Assembly: GCF_019039055.1 (NCBI RefSeq)
Contig: NZ_JAHOPB010000001.1
Coordinates: 186,001 to 250,000 of the forward strand
Direction: 5' to 3'
DNA length: 64,000 bases
Source of the DNA: Reyranella humidisoli
Lineage (GTDB): Bacteria > Pseudomonadota > Alphaproteobacteria > Reyranellales > Reyranellaceae
Shown here: positions 33,778 to 43,017 of the stretch, one piece after another
Position numbering within the stretch: the stretch's first letter is position 1
How the letters are laid out: each line of letters begins with the position of its first letter
Notes under the pieces: generated by a model
What the model was told of the DNA's origin: nothing
Seen by the model: the letters and a program-made list of their open reading frames with translations, nothing else
Databases searched by the model: none
Made by a program: the position numbers and the translations under genes

Positions 33778-34856
33778 GGCTTCGCTGCGACGCCGGCCAG
33801 CATCGCCCGTAATCGTTCGGCCGGCCGGGCCAGGGCGCGGCGCACGGGAATGTCCCAGGCGCGCGACAGCACGAAGGCTGCGACGACGACGCAGGCCGCG
33901 GCAAGAAGCACGAACGGCAGCGAGAAGGCAGGCGTGCCCGGCGACATGGTCGCTGGCTGGAGGAAGATGACCAGAGGAGCGTGAAGCGCATAGACGGGAT
34001 AGGAGATTTCGCCCAGCCACGCGTAGGTCCGTTGTTCCAGGCCCGTCACCGGTTCGACGGTCGACGACCAGACCAGGACCGGGATCAAAAGCGCCGAGGC
34101 CAGGTAGGTGAACTTGCCATAGGGCAAGGCACAGATCGCGACCAGGATCACGCAGGCCACGATCGGCCAGAACGCCGGCAGGCGCGGCGGGACGCGTTGC
34201 CAGATGCGGAACACCAGCACGCCGCCCAGGAAGAAAAACAGGGCGCGCGCCAGGCCTCCGCCGAACGAGCCGATGCTGAAGCCCGGCGGCACGGTATGGA
34301 AATGCACGCTCTGCGCGTAACAGGCGAACGAGACTGCCATCACGATCAGAATCGCCAGGGTCGAGGGCCGCGCGATGCCGTAGATCCAGTTGACGACCAG
34401 CTCGTAGAACAGCGACCAGGCCGGCGGATTGAGCGGAAACATGAAGTCGTCGATCGTGAGCGTTCCCGTGCGCACGGCGAACGGCGCGAACGCCGGCAGG
34501 AAGAGCAGCGCCATGCCGGTGGCCATCACGAGCCGGCTCCACTCGGTCGGCAGGCTCGGCGCCGCAAGCTCCGCCCCCAGCCCGAGCAGGAGCCCCAGCA
34601 GGTACATCGGATAGAGGCGCACCAGCCGCCGCGTCATGAAGGTGCCGGTCGTCATGCCGTCCCGCAGCCGCTGCTCGTAGGTGAAGGAGAGGATGAAGCC
34701 GCTCAGACAGAAGAAGTAGTCGACGGCCACGACCGCGTTCGGAAACAGCGCCGTCGACGCCAGTCCGCTTGCCGTGAAGTGATACAGCATCACGCAGATG
34801 GCCGCGATGCCGCGCGTCGCATCGAGCGTCAGGAAACGACGCGCCTCGGAACTCAT
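33774..34856 (-). CDS. Acyltransferase 3 family membrane protein
   Basis: A 360-residue integral membrane O-acyltransferase. The N-terminus has the typical FLTLDATRGIAAICVMLYHF with the catalytic His after helix 1, then VDYFFCLSGFILSF and RRLVRLYPMY, followed by about eight more helices. Near the C-terminus GEISYPVYALHAPLV is another family mark. It should transfer acetyl groups across the membrane to a surface glycan, with the SGNH protein encoded next as partner. First gene of the pair; a 105-nt gap separates it from the large repeat protein gene. Confidence 0.92.
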   Translation of the reverse strand: MSSEARRFLTLDATRGIAAICVMLYHFTASGLASTALFPNAVVAVDYFFCLSGFILSFTYEQRLRDGMTTGTFMTRRLVRLYPMYLLGLLLGLGAELAAPSLPTEWSRLVMATGMALLFLPAFAPFAVRTGTLTIDDFMFPLNPPAWSLFYELVVNWIYGIARPSTLAILIVMAVSFACYAQSVHFHTVPPGFSIGSFGGGLARALFFFLGGVLVFRIWQRVPPRLPAFWPIVACVILVAICALPYGKFTYLASALLIPVLVWSSTVEPVTGLEQRTYAWLGEISYPVYALHAPLVIFLQPATMSPGTPAFSLPFVLLAAACVVVAAFVLSRAWDIPVRRALARPAERLRAMLAGVAAKP

Positions 34857-34961
34857 CGAATCTTCACTTCAACCGCTGCATGCGACGACGCTATCAGCGC
34901 GCGTGGCCGGCCGAAAGTGCATCCCGGCGCGGTCCACCGCTCGTCCACCCGGGCGGCGCGC

Positions 34962-37900
34962 CTAGATCAGATCCTCGTAAGCGAACAAAGCGGTGCTGTT
35001 CAGTCCATCGAGACGAACCGCCTGCTCGGCCGTCGTGGCATCTGCGTCCGTGTTCCAGAAAAGCCAGCCGTTGGTCAGGCTGGCCACGAAGACCACCTGG
35101 AACGATCCGGAAGCCATTGCCGTGGACGCCGCCGCCGAAACGGCCGCGAAATCCTTGAGAGCCGAAGTCGTCTCCGCATAGGCTCCCAGGGGCAGCCCGC
35201 CGCCATCGATCGTCGAGAGGTCGATCGTGTCGGTCCCGGTGACGAAATCGCTGACGATATCGTAGGCTCGTTCCGGCGTAGCCGTGGCGGGGCTGTCGTC
35301 TTCGCCGAAGACGAACACGTCCGCGCCCGCACCGCCATGCAGCAGGTCGGCCCCTTCGCCGCCCACCAGCGTGTCGTCGCCCTCGTTGCCGTAAAGTCTG
35401 TCGTCCTCCGCACCGCCATCCAGGAGGTTGTCGCCCTCGTTACCGTCCAGCCGGTTCGCCAACGCATTGCCCGTGCCGTCGATGGCGTCCGTTCCTCTCA
35501 GGCTCAGACGCTCGAATTCATCGCCCAGCGACCAGGAGACCGACGCGGCGATGCGGTCGTAGCCGCCGTCCGCCAGTTCCACGGTCACGTCGCCCGCATC
35601 ATCGACATAGTAGAGATCGTCTTCGGAGCCTCCCTCCAGCCTGTCGGCGCCCAGGCCGCCATGCAGCACGTCGACGCCCTCCCCGCCGATCAGCGTGTCG
35701 TCGCCGTCATTGCCGAGGAGCCTGTCGTTGCCGACGCCGCCCTCGAGCCGGTTCGCACCGGCGCTGCCGTCCAGCTGGTTCGCCAGCGCGTTGCCGGTGC
35801 CGTCGATATCCGCCGTACCGCTCAGGGTCAGACGCTCGAACTCGTCGCCGAGCGACCAGGAGAGCGACGCCACGATCCGGTCGTAGCCTCCGCCTGTCAG
35901 CTCGACCGTTACATCGCCCGCGTTGTCGACATAGTAGAGGTCGGCATCGGCGCCGCCCGTCATGAGATCGGCACCGAGACCGCCGTCCAGCACGTCGGCT
36001 CCCAGCCCGCCCACCAGAGCATCGTCGCCGGCGTAGCCGTAAAGCCTGTCGTTGCCCGAACCACCGGTCAGCTCATCGGTCCCCGCCGTGCCATAGGCGA
36101 CCAGTGCGGTGCCCGTACCCAGACCGCTCGCGTCCACCTCCAGAGTGCTCGCCGTGGCACTCAGGACGATCTGGGAGCCGAAAGCCGCCGCGGCATTCGC
36201 GGCCAGGACCACCGACTGATTCCCGCCGCCGGAGAGAACGAGTCTCTCCAGATGGGACAGGCCCACCAGTTCGGAATCGGTCAGAGGGGCCGCATAGGTC
36301 AGGGTTATGCGGTCGGTGCCGGCCAGCCCATCCACCCAGCGCACCGGGTCGGTGAACTCGGCATGGCTGGCGTAGGTGAACCTGTCGTCGCCCGCGGTGC
36401 CGCTGCGCAGCCGGAGGTCGATCGTGACGTCCAGCGCTCCGGGATCGGAACTGACGGCGCCGTCACTCGCCGTCGCGGTCAGGCTGTGGCTGCCGGCGGC
36501 AAGCGGCACCGAAGCAATCTGCCACGCCCCCGTCGTGCCGTTGGCGGTGGTGCTGCCCAGTACCGTCGCGCCTTCGCGAAGGGTCACCAGAACGCCCGGA
36601 TCGGCGACGCCGGCAAAGCCCGGCGCCACGATGCCGGTCACTCGGTCGGTCGTCGAGGGACCATTGTCCGAGCCCGGTGCCAGCGCGAGGGTCGGCACCG
36701 CCAGCACCGGCTCCGCCAGGTCGAAGACCACCGCGGCGCTGCTGCCGGTATTGTCGGCCAGATCGCTCCCGCGGGCGACCAGGCTGTGGCTGCCCAACCC
36801 GACGAGGGTCACGCTGGTGGACCAGACACCACCGCCGCCGACAGTGGCCGTGGCGATCGGGCTGACACCGGCATTGTCGAAGATTTCGACCAGCGTGCCG
36901 GGGTTGGCGTCGGTCAGGGTACCGCTGATGGTCCGGCTGGCCGAGAACACGGTTCCACCAGCCTGGTCGATGGCAAGCGTGGGCGCCGTGGTGTCCACCT
37001 TCACCACCAGGGCGACCGAGCCGCTGGAGGTGTTCAGCGATGCGTTGGTCGCGGTGGCGGTGAAACGGTGCGTGCCATCGGCAAGCAGGCCGGTGTCGAT
37101 GCTCCAGGCGCCGGTGGTCGCGTCGGACTGGACCTGCCCCACGAGCAGCGCCCCGTCCTTCAGCGTCACACGCACGTCGGGCGCCGCCAGGCCGGTGATG
37201 GTCAGCGTGGTCGTGGACGTGACGTTGTCGGTATCCGAAGCGCCGCTGTCCTGCAGGGCGGAGATGTCGAGGCCGGTCGGAGCGTCGGAGGCGATGTTGT
37301 CCGGCAGCAGGAACAGGTTTGCGGGATTGGAGCCCGCGGTGGAAACGCCGTCGATGTCGGCCAGCAAATGGGTGCCGGCGACGGTGCCATCGGTCACCCA
37401 CAACTCGACGCCGTGGTCTGCGTCGAAGGCACTGAAGACCGCCGTGCCATTGCCGAGCGCGGTAACCCCGGTGATCGTACTGCCGTCGCCGCCGACGTTG
37501 ATATCCTTCAGCAGGCTGGTGCCGGCGACGGTGCCGTCGGTCACCCACAGTTCCTGGCCATGGGTATCGTCGAACGCGGTGAACACCACCGTACCCGTGC
37601 CCAGCGTGACCAGATTCGCCGGGTAACTGCCCACCGAGCCGGCCCTGATGTCCAGCAGCAGGCTGGTGCCAGCCGTGGTTCCGTCGGTCACCCAAAGCTC
37701 GGGCCCCGTGCTCGCCGGATCGGTGCCGCTGGCGACGAGGACCGCGCGCCCGTCGCCGAGCGCGGCAATGCCGTTGCCCGCGCCGCTATTCACGCCGGGG
37801 GCGATGTCCTTCAGCAGGCTCGTGCCGACCGCCGTGCCGTCGGTCACCCAGAACTCGTTGCCGTGGCTCGCATCCTGCGCCGAGAAAAGCGCCAGGCCGT

Positions 37901-39947
37901 TGCCGAGCGAGGTAACGAAGCTCGGGTAGCTGCTGTCGGTCCCGGTGTTGATGTCCTTCAGCTGGCTGGTGCCCCCGGCCGTCCCATCGGTCACCCACAG
38001 CTCGTATCCGCTGCCGTCGTTGGCACTGAACACCAGCAGCCCGCCACCGATCGACACGAAACCGAAGGGGGCGCCATACCCCGTACCGGGATTGATGTCC
38101 TTCAGCAGGGTGGTGCCAGCCGCCGTGCCGTCGGTGACCCACAATTCGTTGCCGTTGGTGGGGTCCGTGGCGGAGAATACCGCGCGGCCATCGCCCAGGG
38201 CGGTAAAGCCATAGGCATAGCCGTTGCCGGCACCCGGATTGATGTCCTTCAGCAGGACGGTGCCGTCCGCCGTGCCGTCCGTGACCCACAGCTCGGAGCC
38301 GCTGGTGCCGTCGTTGGCGCTGAACAGCACACTGCCATTGCCAAGGGCGAAAAAGCCGGAGGCGTAGCTGCTGGTGGTTCCGGTGTAGATGTCCTTCAGC
38401 AGGCCCGTACCCGCGGCAGTGCCGTCGGTGACCCAGAGTTCGCCGCCATGATCCGCATCGCCGCCGGCGAAGACGCGCAGACCGCCATCCACTTCGGCGC
38501 CGGAGGGGTACGACTGGGTCGTGGCCGCCAGTTCGCGGGTGCCAGCCGCGGTGCCGTCGGTGATCCAGACCGCAAGGCCGGCAGCGCCGTCCGCCGCGAA
38601 CAGCGCCTCGCCGCCGCTGGCGGCGAAGCCGCGCGGGAACGAACCGCCCGCTGAATGGACGTTGACGTCGGCCACCTGGACCGTGCCGCCCACCGTGCCG
38701 TCGGTGACCCAGAGTTCCGTGCCATGGATGCCGTCATCGACGGTGAAGGCGACGGTGCCGTCGCCGCGGGCCAGGAAATTGGCGGGCGCCCCACCGTCCG
38801 TCCCGGCAACGAAGTCGCGCAGCAGGCTGGTGCCGACAGCGGTGCCGTCCGTCACCCACAGTTCCTCGCCATGCACCCCGTCATTGCCGCGGAACACCGC
38901 CAGCCCGTTTCCGAGCGAGGTCAGGTCCGCCACCGAGGGGTAATAGGCGTCGCCGACGCCGGGCCAGACGTCCAGCACGAGACCGGTGCCCGCCGCGGTG
39001 CCGTCGGTCACCCACAATTCGTCGCCGTTGGTACCGTCAGTGGCGACGAACACCACGCGGCCATCGCCCAGCGCGGTCAGTTCGCCCGGGCCGCTACTGC
39101 CACCGCCGGGGCGGATATCCTCGACCTGGGTCGTGCCCGCCGCGGTGCCGTCGGTCACCCAAAGCTCGGTGCCGTTGGTCCCGTTGTTGGCGGCGAACAC
39201 CATCCGGCCATCGCCGAGCGCGGTGAAACCCGTTGGGCTGGAACTGAGGTTGCCGGAGCGGATCTCCTTGACCAGGCTGGTTCCGCCGACGCTGCCGTCG
39301 GTGATCCACAATTCGATGCCTGTGCCGTTGTTGGCGCTGAACAGGACGCGTCCATCGCCAAGAGCGGCGAAGTTCGCCGGCGAAGCGCTGGACGCTCCGG
39401 CGCGTATATCCACCAGCAGACTGGTACCGGCGGCGGTGCCATCGGTCACCCACAGCTCGCTTCCCGTGGTGCCATCGTTGCCTGAAAACAAGGCCCTGCC
39501 GTCGCCCAGCGCGAAGATCGAGCCAGGAACGCCGCTGTTGGTGCCTGCCCGAATGTCCGCCACCAGGCTGGTGCCGGCCGTGGTCCCGTCGGTGACCCAC
39601 AACTCGGTGCCGTGGGTGCCGTCATTGGCCGAGAACACGGCACGCCCGTCCCCCAGGGCGGTGACACGAGCGATACCGGAACCGTAGACACCTGGCCGGA
39701 TATCGGCCACCCGATAGGTGCCCCCCGCGCTGCCGTCCGTCACCCAGAGTTCGCCCCCGTCCGTGCCGTCGTCGGCGGAGAAGACAGCCCGGCCGTTGCC
39801 GATCAGGGTGAGGTCGGAGAAATAGCTACTGCCAGGCCCCGCGATGATTTCCGTAACCAGGCTGGTGCCGCCGGAAGTACCGTCGGAGGACCACAGTTCA
39901 CGTCCCGAGTCGCCATCATCGGCGGTGAACAAGATACGCCCGGCCAT
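34962..39947 (-). CDS. Giant ELWxxDGT-repeat / Ig-like / RTX secreted protein
   Basis: A 1661-residue protein without an N-terminal signal peptide. Residues 1 to about 885 hold 18 tandem repeats of about 45-50 residues centred on ELWVTDGTAAGT, preceded by ALGDGRAVFSANDG-like strands. About 895-1175 are three Ig-like modules (TATTNASLN-like sheets, GTLTDANPGTLVEIFDNAG). From about 1180 a hemolysin-type part has RTX blocks (GGSGNDRLYGYAGDD, GGVGNDRLLGNDGDD, GNEGDDTLVGGEGADLL) in three groups. Two of these belong to a duplicated unit of about 124 residues. The tail (GADVFVFGED to AYEDLI) looks like a type I secretion signal. The ATG at 39947 has GAGGG upstream. No T1SS genes are in the window. 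A surface or matrix role is likely. Confidence 0.9.
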   Translation of the reverse strand: MAGRILFTADDGDSGRELWSSDGTSGGTSLVTEIIAGPGSSYFSDLTLIGNGRAVFSADDGTDGGELWVTDGSAGGTYRVADIRPGVYGSGIARVTALGDGRAVFSANDGTHGTELWVTDGTTAGTSLVADIRAGTNSGVPGSIFALGDGRALFSGNDGTTGSELWVTDGTAAGTSLLVDIRAGASSASPANFAALGDGRVLFSANNGTGIELWITDGSVGGTSLVKEIRSGNLSSSPTGFTALGDGRMVFAANNGTNGTELWVTDGTAAGTTQVEDIRPGGGSSGPGELTALGDGRVVFVATDGTNGDELWVTDGTAAGTGLVLDVWPGVGDAYYPSVADLTSLGNGLAVFRGNDGVHGEELWVTDGTAVGTSLLRDFVAGTDGGAPANFLARGDGTVAFTVDDGIHGTELWVTDGTVGGTVQVADVNVHSAGGSFPRGFAASGGEALFAADGAAGLAVWITDGTAAGTRELAATTQSYPSGAEVDGGLRVFAGGDADHGGELWVTDGTAAGTGLLKDIYTGTTSSYASGFFALGNGSVLFSANDGTSGSELWVTDGTADGTVLLKDINPGAGNGYAYGFTALGDGRAVFSATDPTNGNELWVTDGTAAGTTLLKDINPGTGYGAPFGFVSIGGGLLVFSANDGSGYELWVTDGTAGGTSQLKDINTGTDSSYPSFVTSLGNGLALFSAQDASHGNEFWVTDGTAVGTSLLKDIAPGVNSGAGNGIAALGDGRAVLVASGTDPASTGPELWVTDGTTAGTSLLLDIRAGSVGSYPANLVTLGTGTVVFTAFDDTHGQELWVTDGTVAGTSLLKDINVGGDGSTITGVTALGNGTAVFSAFDADHGVELWVTDGTVAGTHLLADIDGVSTAGSNPANLFLLPDNIASDAPTGLDISALQDSGASDTDNVTSTTTLTITGLAAPDVRVTLKDGALLVGQVQSDATTGAWSIDTGLLADGTHRFTATATNASLNTSSGSVALVVKVDTTAPTLAIDQAGGTVFSASRTISGTLTDANPGTLVEIFDNAGVSPIATATVGGGGVWSTSVTLVGLGSHSLVARGSDLADNTGSSAAVVFDLAEPVLAVPTLALAPGSDNGPSTTDRVTGIVAPGFAGVADPGVLVTLREGATVLGSTTANGTTGAWQIASVPLAAGSHSLTATASDGAVSSDPGALDVTIDLRLRSGTAGDDRFTYASHAEFTDPVRWVDGLAGTDRITLTYAAPLTDSELVGLSHLERLVLSGGGNQSVVLAANAAAAFGSQIVLSATASTLEVDASGLGTGTALVAYGTAGTDELTGGSGNDRLYGYAGDDALVGGLGADVLDGGLGADLMTGGADADLYYVDNAGDVTVELTGGGYDRIVASLSWSLGDEFERLTLSGTADIDGTGNALANQLDGSAGANRLEGGVGNDRLLGNDGDDTLIGGEGVDVLHGGLGADRLEGGSEDDLYYVDDAGDVTVELADGGYDRIAASVSWSLGDEFERLSLRGTDAIDGTGNALANRLDGNEGDNLLDGGAEDDRLYGNEGDDTLVGGEGADLLHGGAGADVFVFGEDDSPATATPERAYDIVSDFVTGTDTIDLSTIDGGGLPLGAYAETTSALKDFAAVSAAASTAMASGSFQVVFVASLTNGWLFWNTDADATTAEQAVRLDGLNSTALFAYEDLI
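37370..39900 (-). repeat. 18 tandem ELWxxDGT coding repeats
   Basis: The gene repeats a unit of roughly 135-150 nt 18 times. The most constant piece codes for ELWVTDGT, with variants ELWSSDGT, ELWITDGS, AVWITDGT and EFWVTDGT. Spacing varies by a few codons. The units are diverged at DNA level, which suggests old duplication kept under selection rather than recent slippage. Confidence 0.9.
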
Positions 39948-40110
39948 CAAGCCCTCACTTGCACGCACGCGTCACAAATACACAAAATTTCTGTACAGTG
40001 ACTGCAAGATCGTGGGTAGGTAAAATAGTGACGCGGGCGTCGATATTTTCGTTGTACGAGACGGTCATTTGGCGTCGAGGCGCCTTATCCTTTAAGGCGA
40101 GTTCGAAAGC
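39948..40110. promoter_or_regulatory. AT-rich divergent promoter region (giant protein / TIGR03032)
   Basis: The 163 nt between the two divergent starts is clearly richer in A and T than its surroundings, with runs such as ACAAATACACAAAATTT. It must hold both promoters. I could not assign a specific -35/-10 pair or operator. Confidence 0.5.
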
Positions 40111-41220
40111 ATGTCCGCAGCCCCTATTCAGATACAAAGCGACGGCGACAGCGCCCCTCCCTACCGTGTCGATGCCTCGCCCGGCCTGGCCGGATGGTTG
40201 CGCCAGCATGAACTCGGCCTTGCCGTTACCACCTACCAGATCGGCAAGCTGTTTCTGGTCGGCGCCCCGGACGCCCAACGGCTCAACGTCACGGAACGGA
40301 CCTTCGAGCGCTGTCTCGGCGTGGCGATCCAGCGCGACAGTCTTTATCTGGCCGGGCTGAACGCGCTGTACCGCTTCACCAACGTCGTCCCGGCCGGCCA
40401 GGACCTCGAGGGCCACGACGCGGTGTATGTGCCGCAGGTCGCCTGGTTCACCGGCGATGTCTTCGCGCACGATGTCGGCGTCCTGCCGGGCGGGCGGCCG
40501 GTCTTCGTCAACACCCTGTTCAGCTGCCTCGCGACGGTCGACGAGGCGAGCAGTTTCCGCCCGGTCTGGACACCCCCGTTCGTCAATCAACTGGCGCCGC
40601 AGGACCGTTGCCATCTGAACGGGCTGGCGATGGACGAGACCACGGGGCTGCCGGCCTACATGACCGCGGCGGCGCCGACCGATACCGCGCGCGGCTGGTC
40701 CGACCAGCGCGTCGGCAACGGGGTTGTGCTCGACATCGCCAGCGGCGAGACGGTGTGCCGGGGGCTGACGATGCCGCACTCGCCCCGGCTACACAGGGGC
40801 AAGCTCTACGTGCTGAACGCCGGCACCGGCGAGCTCGGCCTGGTCGAGCCCAAGGCCGGGCGGTTCACGCCGCTGGCCTTCCTGCCCGGCTTCGCGCGCG
40901 GCCTCGCCTTTCACGAGGGCCATGCCCTCGTAGGCCTGTCGCTGCCGCGCACCCACAAGGTCTTCACCGGCTTGCCGCTGGAAGATCGGTTGAAGGCGGC
41001 GGGCGAGGAGCCGCGTTGCGCCGTCGTCGTGGTGGACCTCGCCAGCGGCAAGGTCGTGCACTGGCTGCGGCTCGGCGGGGTGGTCCGGGAGCTTTACGAC
41101 ATCGCACTTCTGCCCGGATATCGGCGACCGATGCTGGTGGGGCTTGCCCAGGGACAGATCAACCGGCTGGTCATGCGCGGCCGGCCGCTACCCCTGTCCG
41201 AACTGGCCACCCCGACCTAA
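40111..41220 (+). CDS. TIGR03032 family protein (probable beta-propeller)
   Basis: A 369-residue protein matching the conserved family TIGR03032/DUF4915: WLRQHELGLAVTTYQIGKLF, then ALYRFTNVVPAGQDLEGHDA, CHLNGLAMDE, NGVVLDIASGETVCRGLTMP and HSPRLHRGKLYVLNAGTGEL. The repeated beta-rich blocks suggest a propeller. Function is unknown; relatives occur near glycan genes and tetratricopeptide or sulfotransferase-like proteins. It is divergent from the giant repeat protein across an AT-richer 163-nt gap, so the two may share control. The ribosome site (AAGGCGAG) is modest. Confidence 0.82.
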   Translation: MSAAPIQIQSDGDSAPPYRVDASPGLAGWLRQHELGLAVTTYQIGKLFLVGAPDAQRLNVTERTFERCLGVAIQRDSLYLAGLNALYRFTNVVPAGQDLEGHDAVYVPQVAWFTGDVFAHDVGVLPGGRPVFVNTLFSCLATVDEASSFRPVWTPPFVNQLAPQDRCHLNGLAMDETTGLPAYMTAAAPTDTARGWSDQRVGNGVVLDIASGETVCRGLTMPHSPRLHRGKLYVLNAGTGELGLVEPKAGRFTPLAFLPGFARGLAFHEGHALVGLSLPRTHKVFTGLPLEDRLKAAGEEPRCAVVVVDLASGKVVHWLRLGGVVRELYDIALLPGYRRPMLVGLAQGQINRLVMRGRPLPLSELATPT

Positions 41221-41281
41221 GCGCGGATGGGCTATCGGGGGCTACGGCAGTGCTGACGCACCTGGAGCAAGAGATCGAGCT

Positions 41282-41476
41282 TTAGCTGCCCTTGCGACTA
41301 CAGGTATTGATGCCCAACAGGGAATATGGCGGGCACCATCCAAGTGCGGCGGTGGCGAGCGGCACGAGGCCGATCCAGCCCCACGCCGTTTTCGGCCCCC
41401 AGAAGGCCAAGCTGATCAGGCCGAGGCCCACGATGATGCGAACGATTCGATCGATGCCACCGACATTGCGGGCCAT
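41282..41476 (-). CDS. DUF2892 / YgaP-like small membrane protein
   Basis: A 64-residue protein with the DUF2892 pattern: MARNVGGIDRIVRIIVGLGL, then a second hydrophobic segment (GLVPLATAALGWCPPYSLLG) and a terminal INTCSRKGS. The CPPY and INTC cysteines are the family landmark. The role is unknown; the family occurs as a domain of YgaP rhodanese proteins and as stand-alone membrane proteins. The ATG at 41476 has GAGGAGG about 9 nt upstream. A GTG at 41482 lies too close to it. Confidence 0.87.
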   Translation of the reverse strand: MARNVGGIDRIVRIIVGLGLISLAFWGPKTAWGWIGLVPLATAALGWCPPYSLLGINTCSRKGS

Positions 41477-41630
41477 GTCCACTGCCTCCTCGGAAACCTG
41501 CGTTCAACGCTAGGCCTCCCCGCAAGCCGTTCCATGACATAGGTCAACAAGGCGTCGTCCGACCGCGCCGGGCCCGCGAGGCGCGGCCTCTCAATGCCGA
41601 ATCCGCGAAGGGACCGTCAGCGGGCCGCCC

Positions 41631-42812
41631 TCAGAACGGCAAGCCGACGTAGTTCTCGGCGAACACCGTCTGCGCGGCGCGCGAGGAAGCGAGATAATCG
41701 ATCTCCGCGCGCTGCATCTCGGCCTCGAAACTGTGCTCGGGATGCAGCTTGTGCATTGCCAGGGTGAGCCACCAGGAGAAGCGCTCCGCCTTCCACACGC
41801 GGGCCGCCGCCGTCTCGCCGTAGGCCGCGAGAAGCGTTCCGTCGTTGCGCCGGTAGTGGGCTTCCAGTGCCCGCGAAAGATAGTGGATGTCGGAGGCCGC
41901 GAGGTTCAGGCCCTTGGCGCCGGTCGGCGGCACGATGTGGGCCGCGTCGCCAGCGAGGAACAGCCTTCCGTGCCGCATCGGCAGGAAGACGAAGCTGTGC
42001 AGCGCCGTGATGCTTTTCTCCAGAGCAGGCCCGGTCGTGATGTGCGGGGCTACGTCGGGGCCGAAGCGGTTCTTCAGCTCCTGCCAGATCCGGTCGTCGG
42101 GCCATTCCTCGATCTTCTCGTCGAGGCTGCACTGGATGTAGTAGCGGCTGCGCGTGCGCGAGCGCATCGACGCCAGCGCGAAGCCGCGGCCGTGGCTGGC
42201 ATAGATCAACTCGTCGGAACAGGGCGGCACGTCGGCCAGGATGCCCAGCCAGCCGAACGGATAGGCGCGCTCGAAGGAGCGGCTGCCGGCCGCCGGGATC
42301 GACGCCCGGCTGGCGCCATGGAAGCCGTCGCAGCCGGCGATGAAATCGCAGGCGAGTTCATGCTCCACGCCATCCACGCGATACCGCAGACGCGGTCGAT
42401 CGCCCTCGAGATCGTGCAGTGCGACGTCGGCCGCCTCCCAGACGATCGGCCCGTCGCCGGCGAGGCGCGCGGCGATGAGGTCGCGCGTCACCTCGCTCTG
42501 CCCGTACACCGTGACGGCCTTGCCGGTGAGACCCGCGAGATCGATGCGAAAGCGGCGGCCGTCGACGGCCAGTTCGACGCCCCCGTGCACCAGCCCCTCG
42601 CGATGCAGCCGCTCGGCGACACCCGCCTGCTCCAGCAGGCCCACCGTCCCCTGTTCGAGGACCCCGGCCCGGACGCGGGCCTCGACATAGGCCCGGGACC
42701 GGGCTTCGAGGATCACGCTTTCGATTCCGCAGGTTTTCAGCAGCCGCGCGAGCAGGAGACCGGCCGGCCCCGCGCCAACAATGCCGACCTGCGTCCGTTG
42801 CTGGCGCGCCAT
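41631..42812 (-). CDS. pobA: 4-hydroxybenzoate 3-monooxygenase
   Basis: A 393-residue FAD-dependent aromatic hydroxylase that turns 4-hydroxybenzoate into protocatechuate. The FAD-binding GIVGAGPAGLLLARLL lies at residues 9-24. CDFIAGCDGFHGASR is the DG motif shared by this class, and LFLAGDAAHIVPPTGAKGLN is the second FAD motif. SRYYIQCSLDEKIEEW matches the PobA substrate-binding region. It stands alone, divergent from a solute-binding protein gene across 205 nt, without a recognisable pobR or pca gene in the window. Confidence 0.94.
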   Translation of the reverse strand: MARQQRTQVGIVGAGPAGLLLARLLKTCGIESVILEARSRAYVEARVRAGVLEQGTVGLLEQAGVAERLHREGLVHGGVELAVDGRRFRIDLAGLTGKAVTVYGQSEVTRDLIAARLAGDGPIVWEAADVALHDLEGDRPRLRYRVDGVEHELACDFIAGCDGFHGASRASIPAAGSRSFERAYPFGWLGILADVPPCSDELIYASHGRGFALASMRSRTRSRYYIQCSLDEKIEEWPDDRIWQELKNRFGPDVAPHITTGPALEKSITALHSFVFLPMRHGRLFLAGDAAHIVPPTGAKGLNLAASDIHYLSRALEAHYRRNDGTLLAAYGETAAARVWKAERFSWWLTLAMHKLHPEHSFEAEMQRAEIDYLASSRAAQTVFAENYVGLPF

Positions 42813-43017
42813 TCACTCCCGCTCCCTGTTTGGTCGATGCTAGGCCGGGACCGGGTTACCGCTCAAGGCCGGCCTGACGGGCCACGCCGGTGGCTGCGTC
42901 CTTTCGGTCAGCGGGGATTATTCAAAAAAACGGCGATTTCTGCCTTAGTTCTGCATCATACTGGCGTCAGGATGAGGGTCGCTGAAGACCCCGGCAGGAC
43001 AAACGGTGAGGCTGGCG

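Noticed and set aside
33981-38654. A plus-strand open frame of about 1557 codons
   Set aside because: It runs antisense to three real genes and most of the giant repeat protein. Its composition is just the mirror of GC-rich repeats, without any domain.
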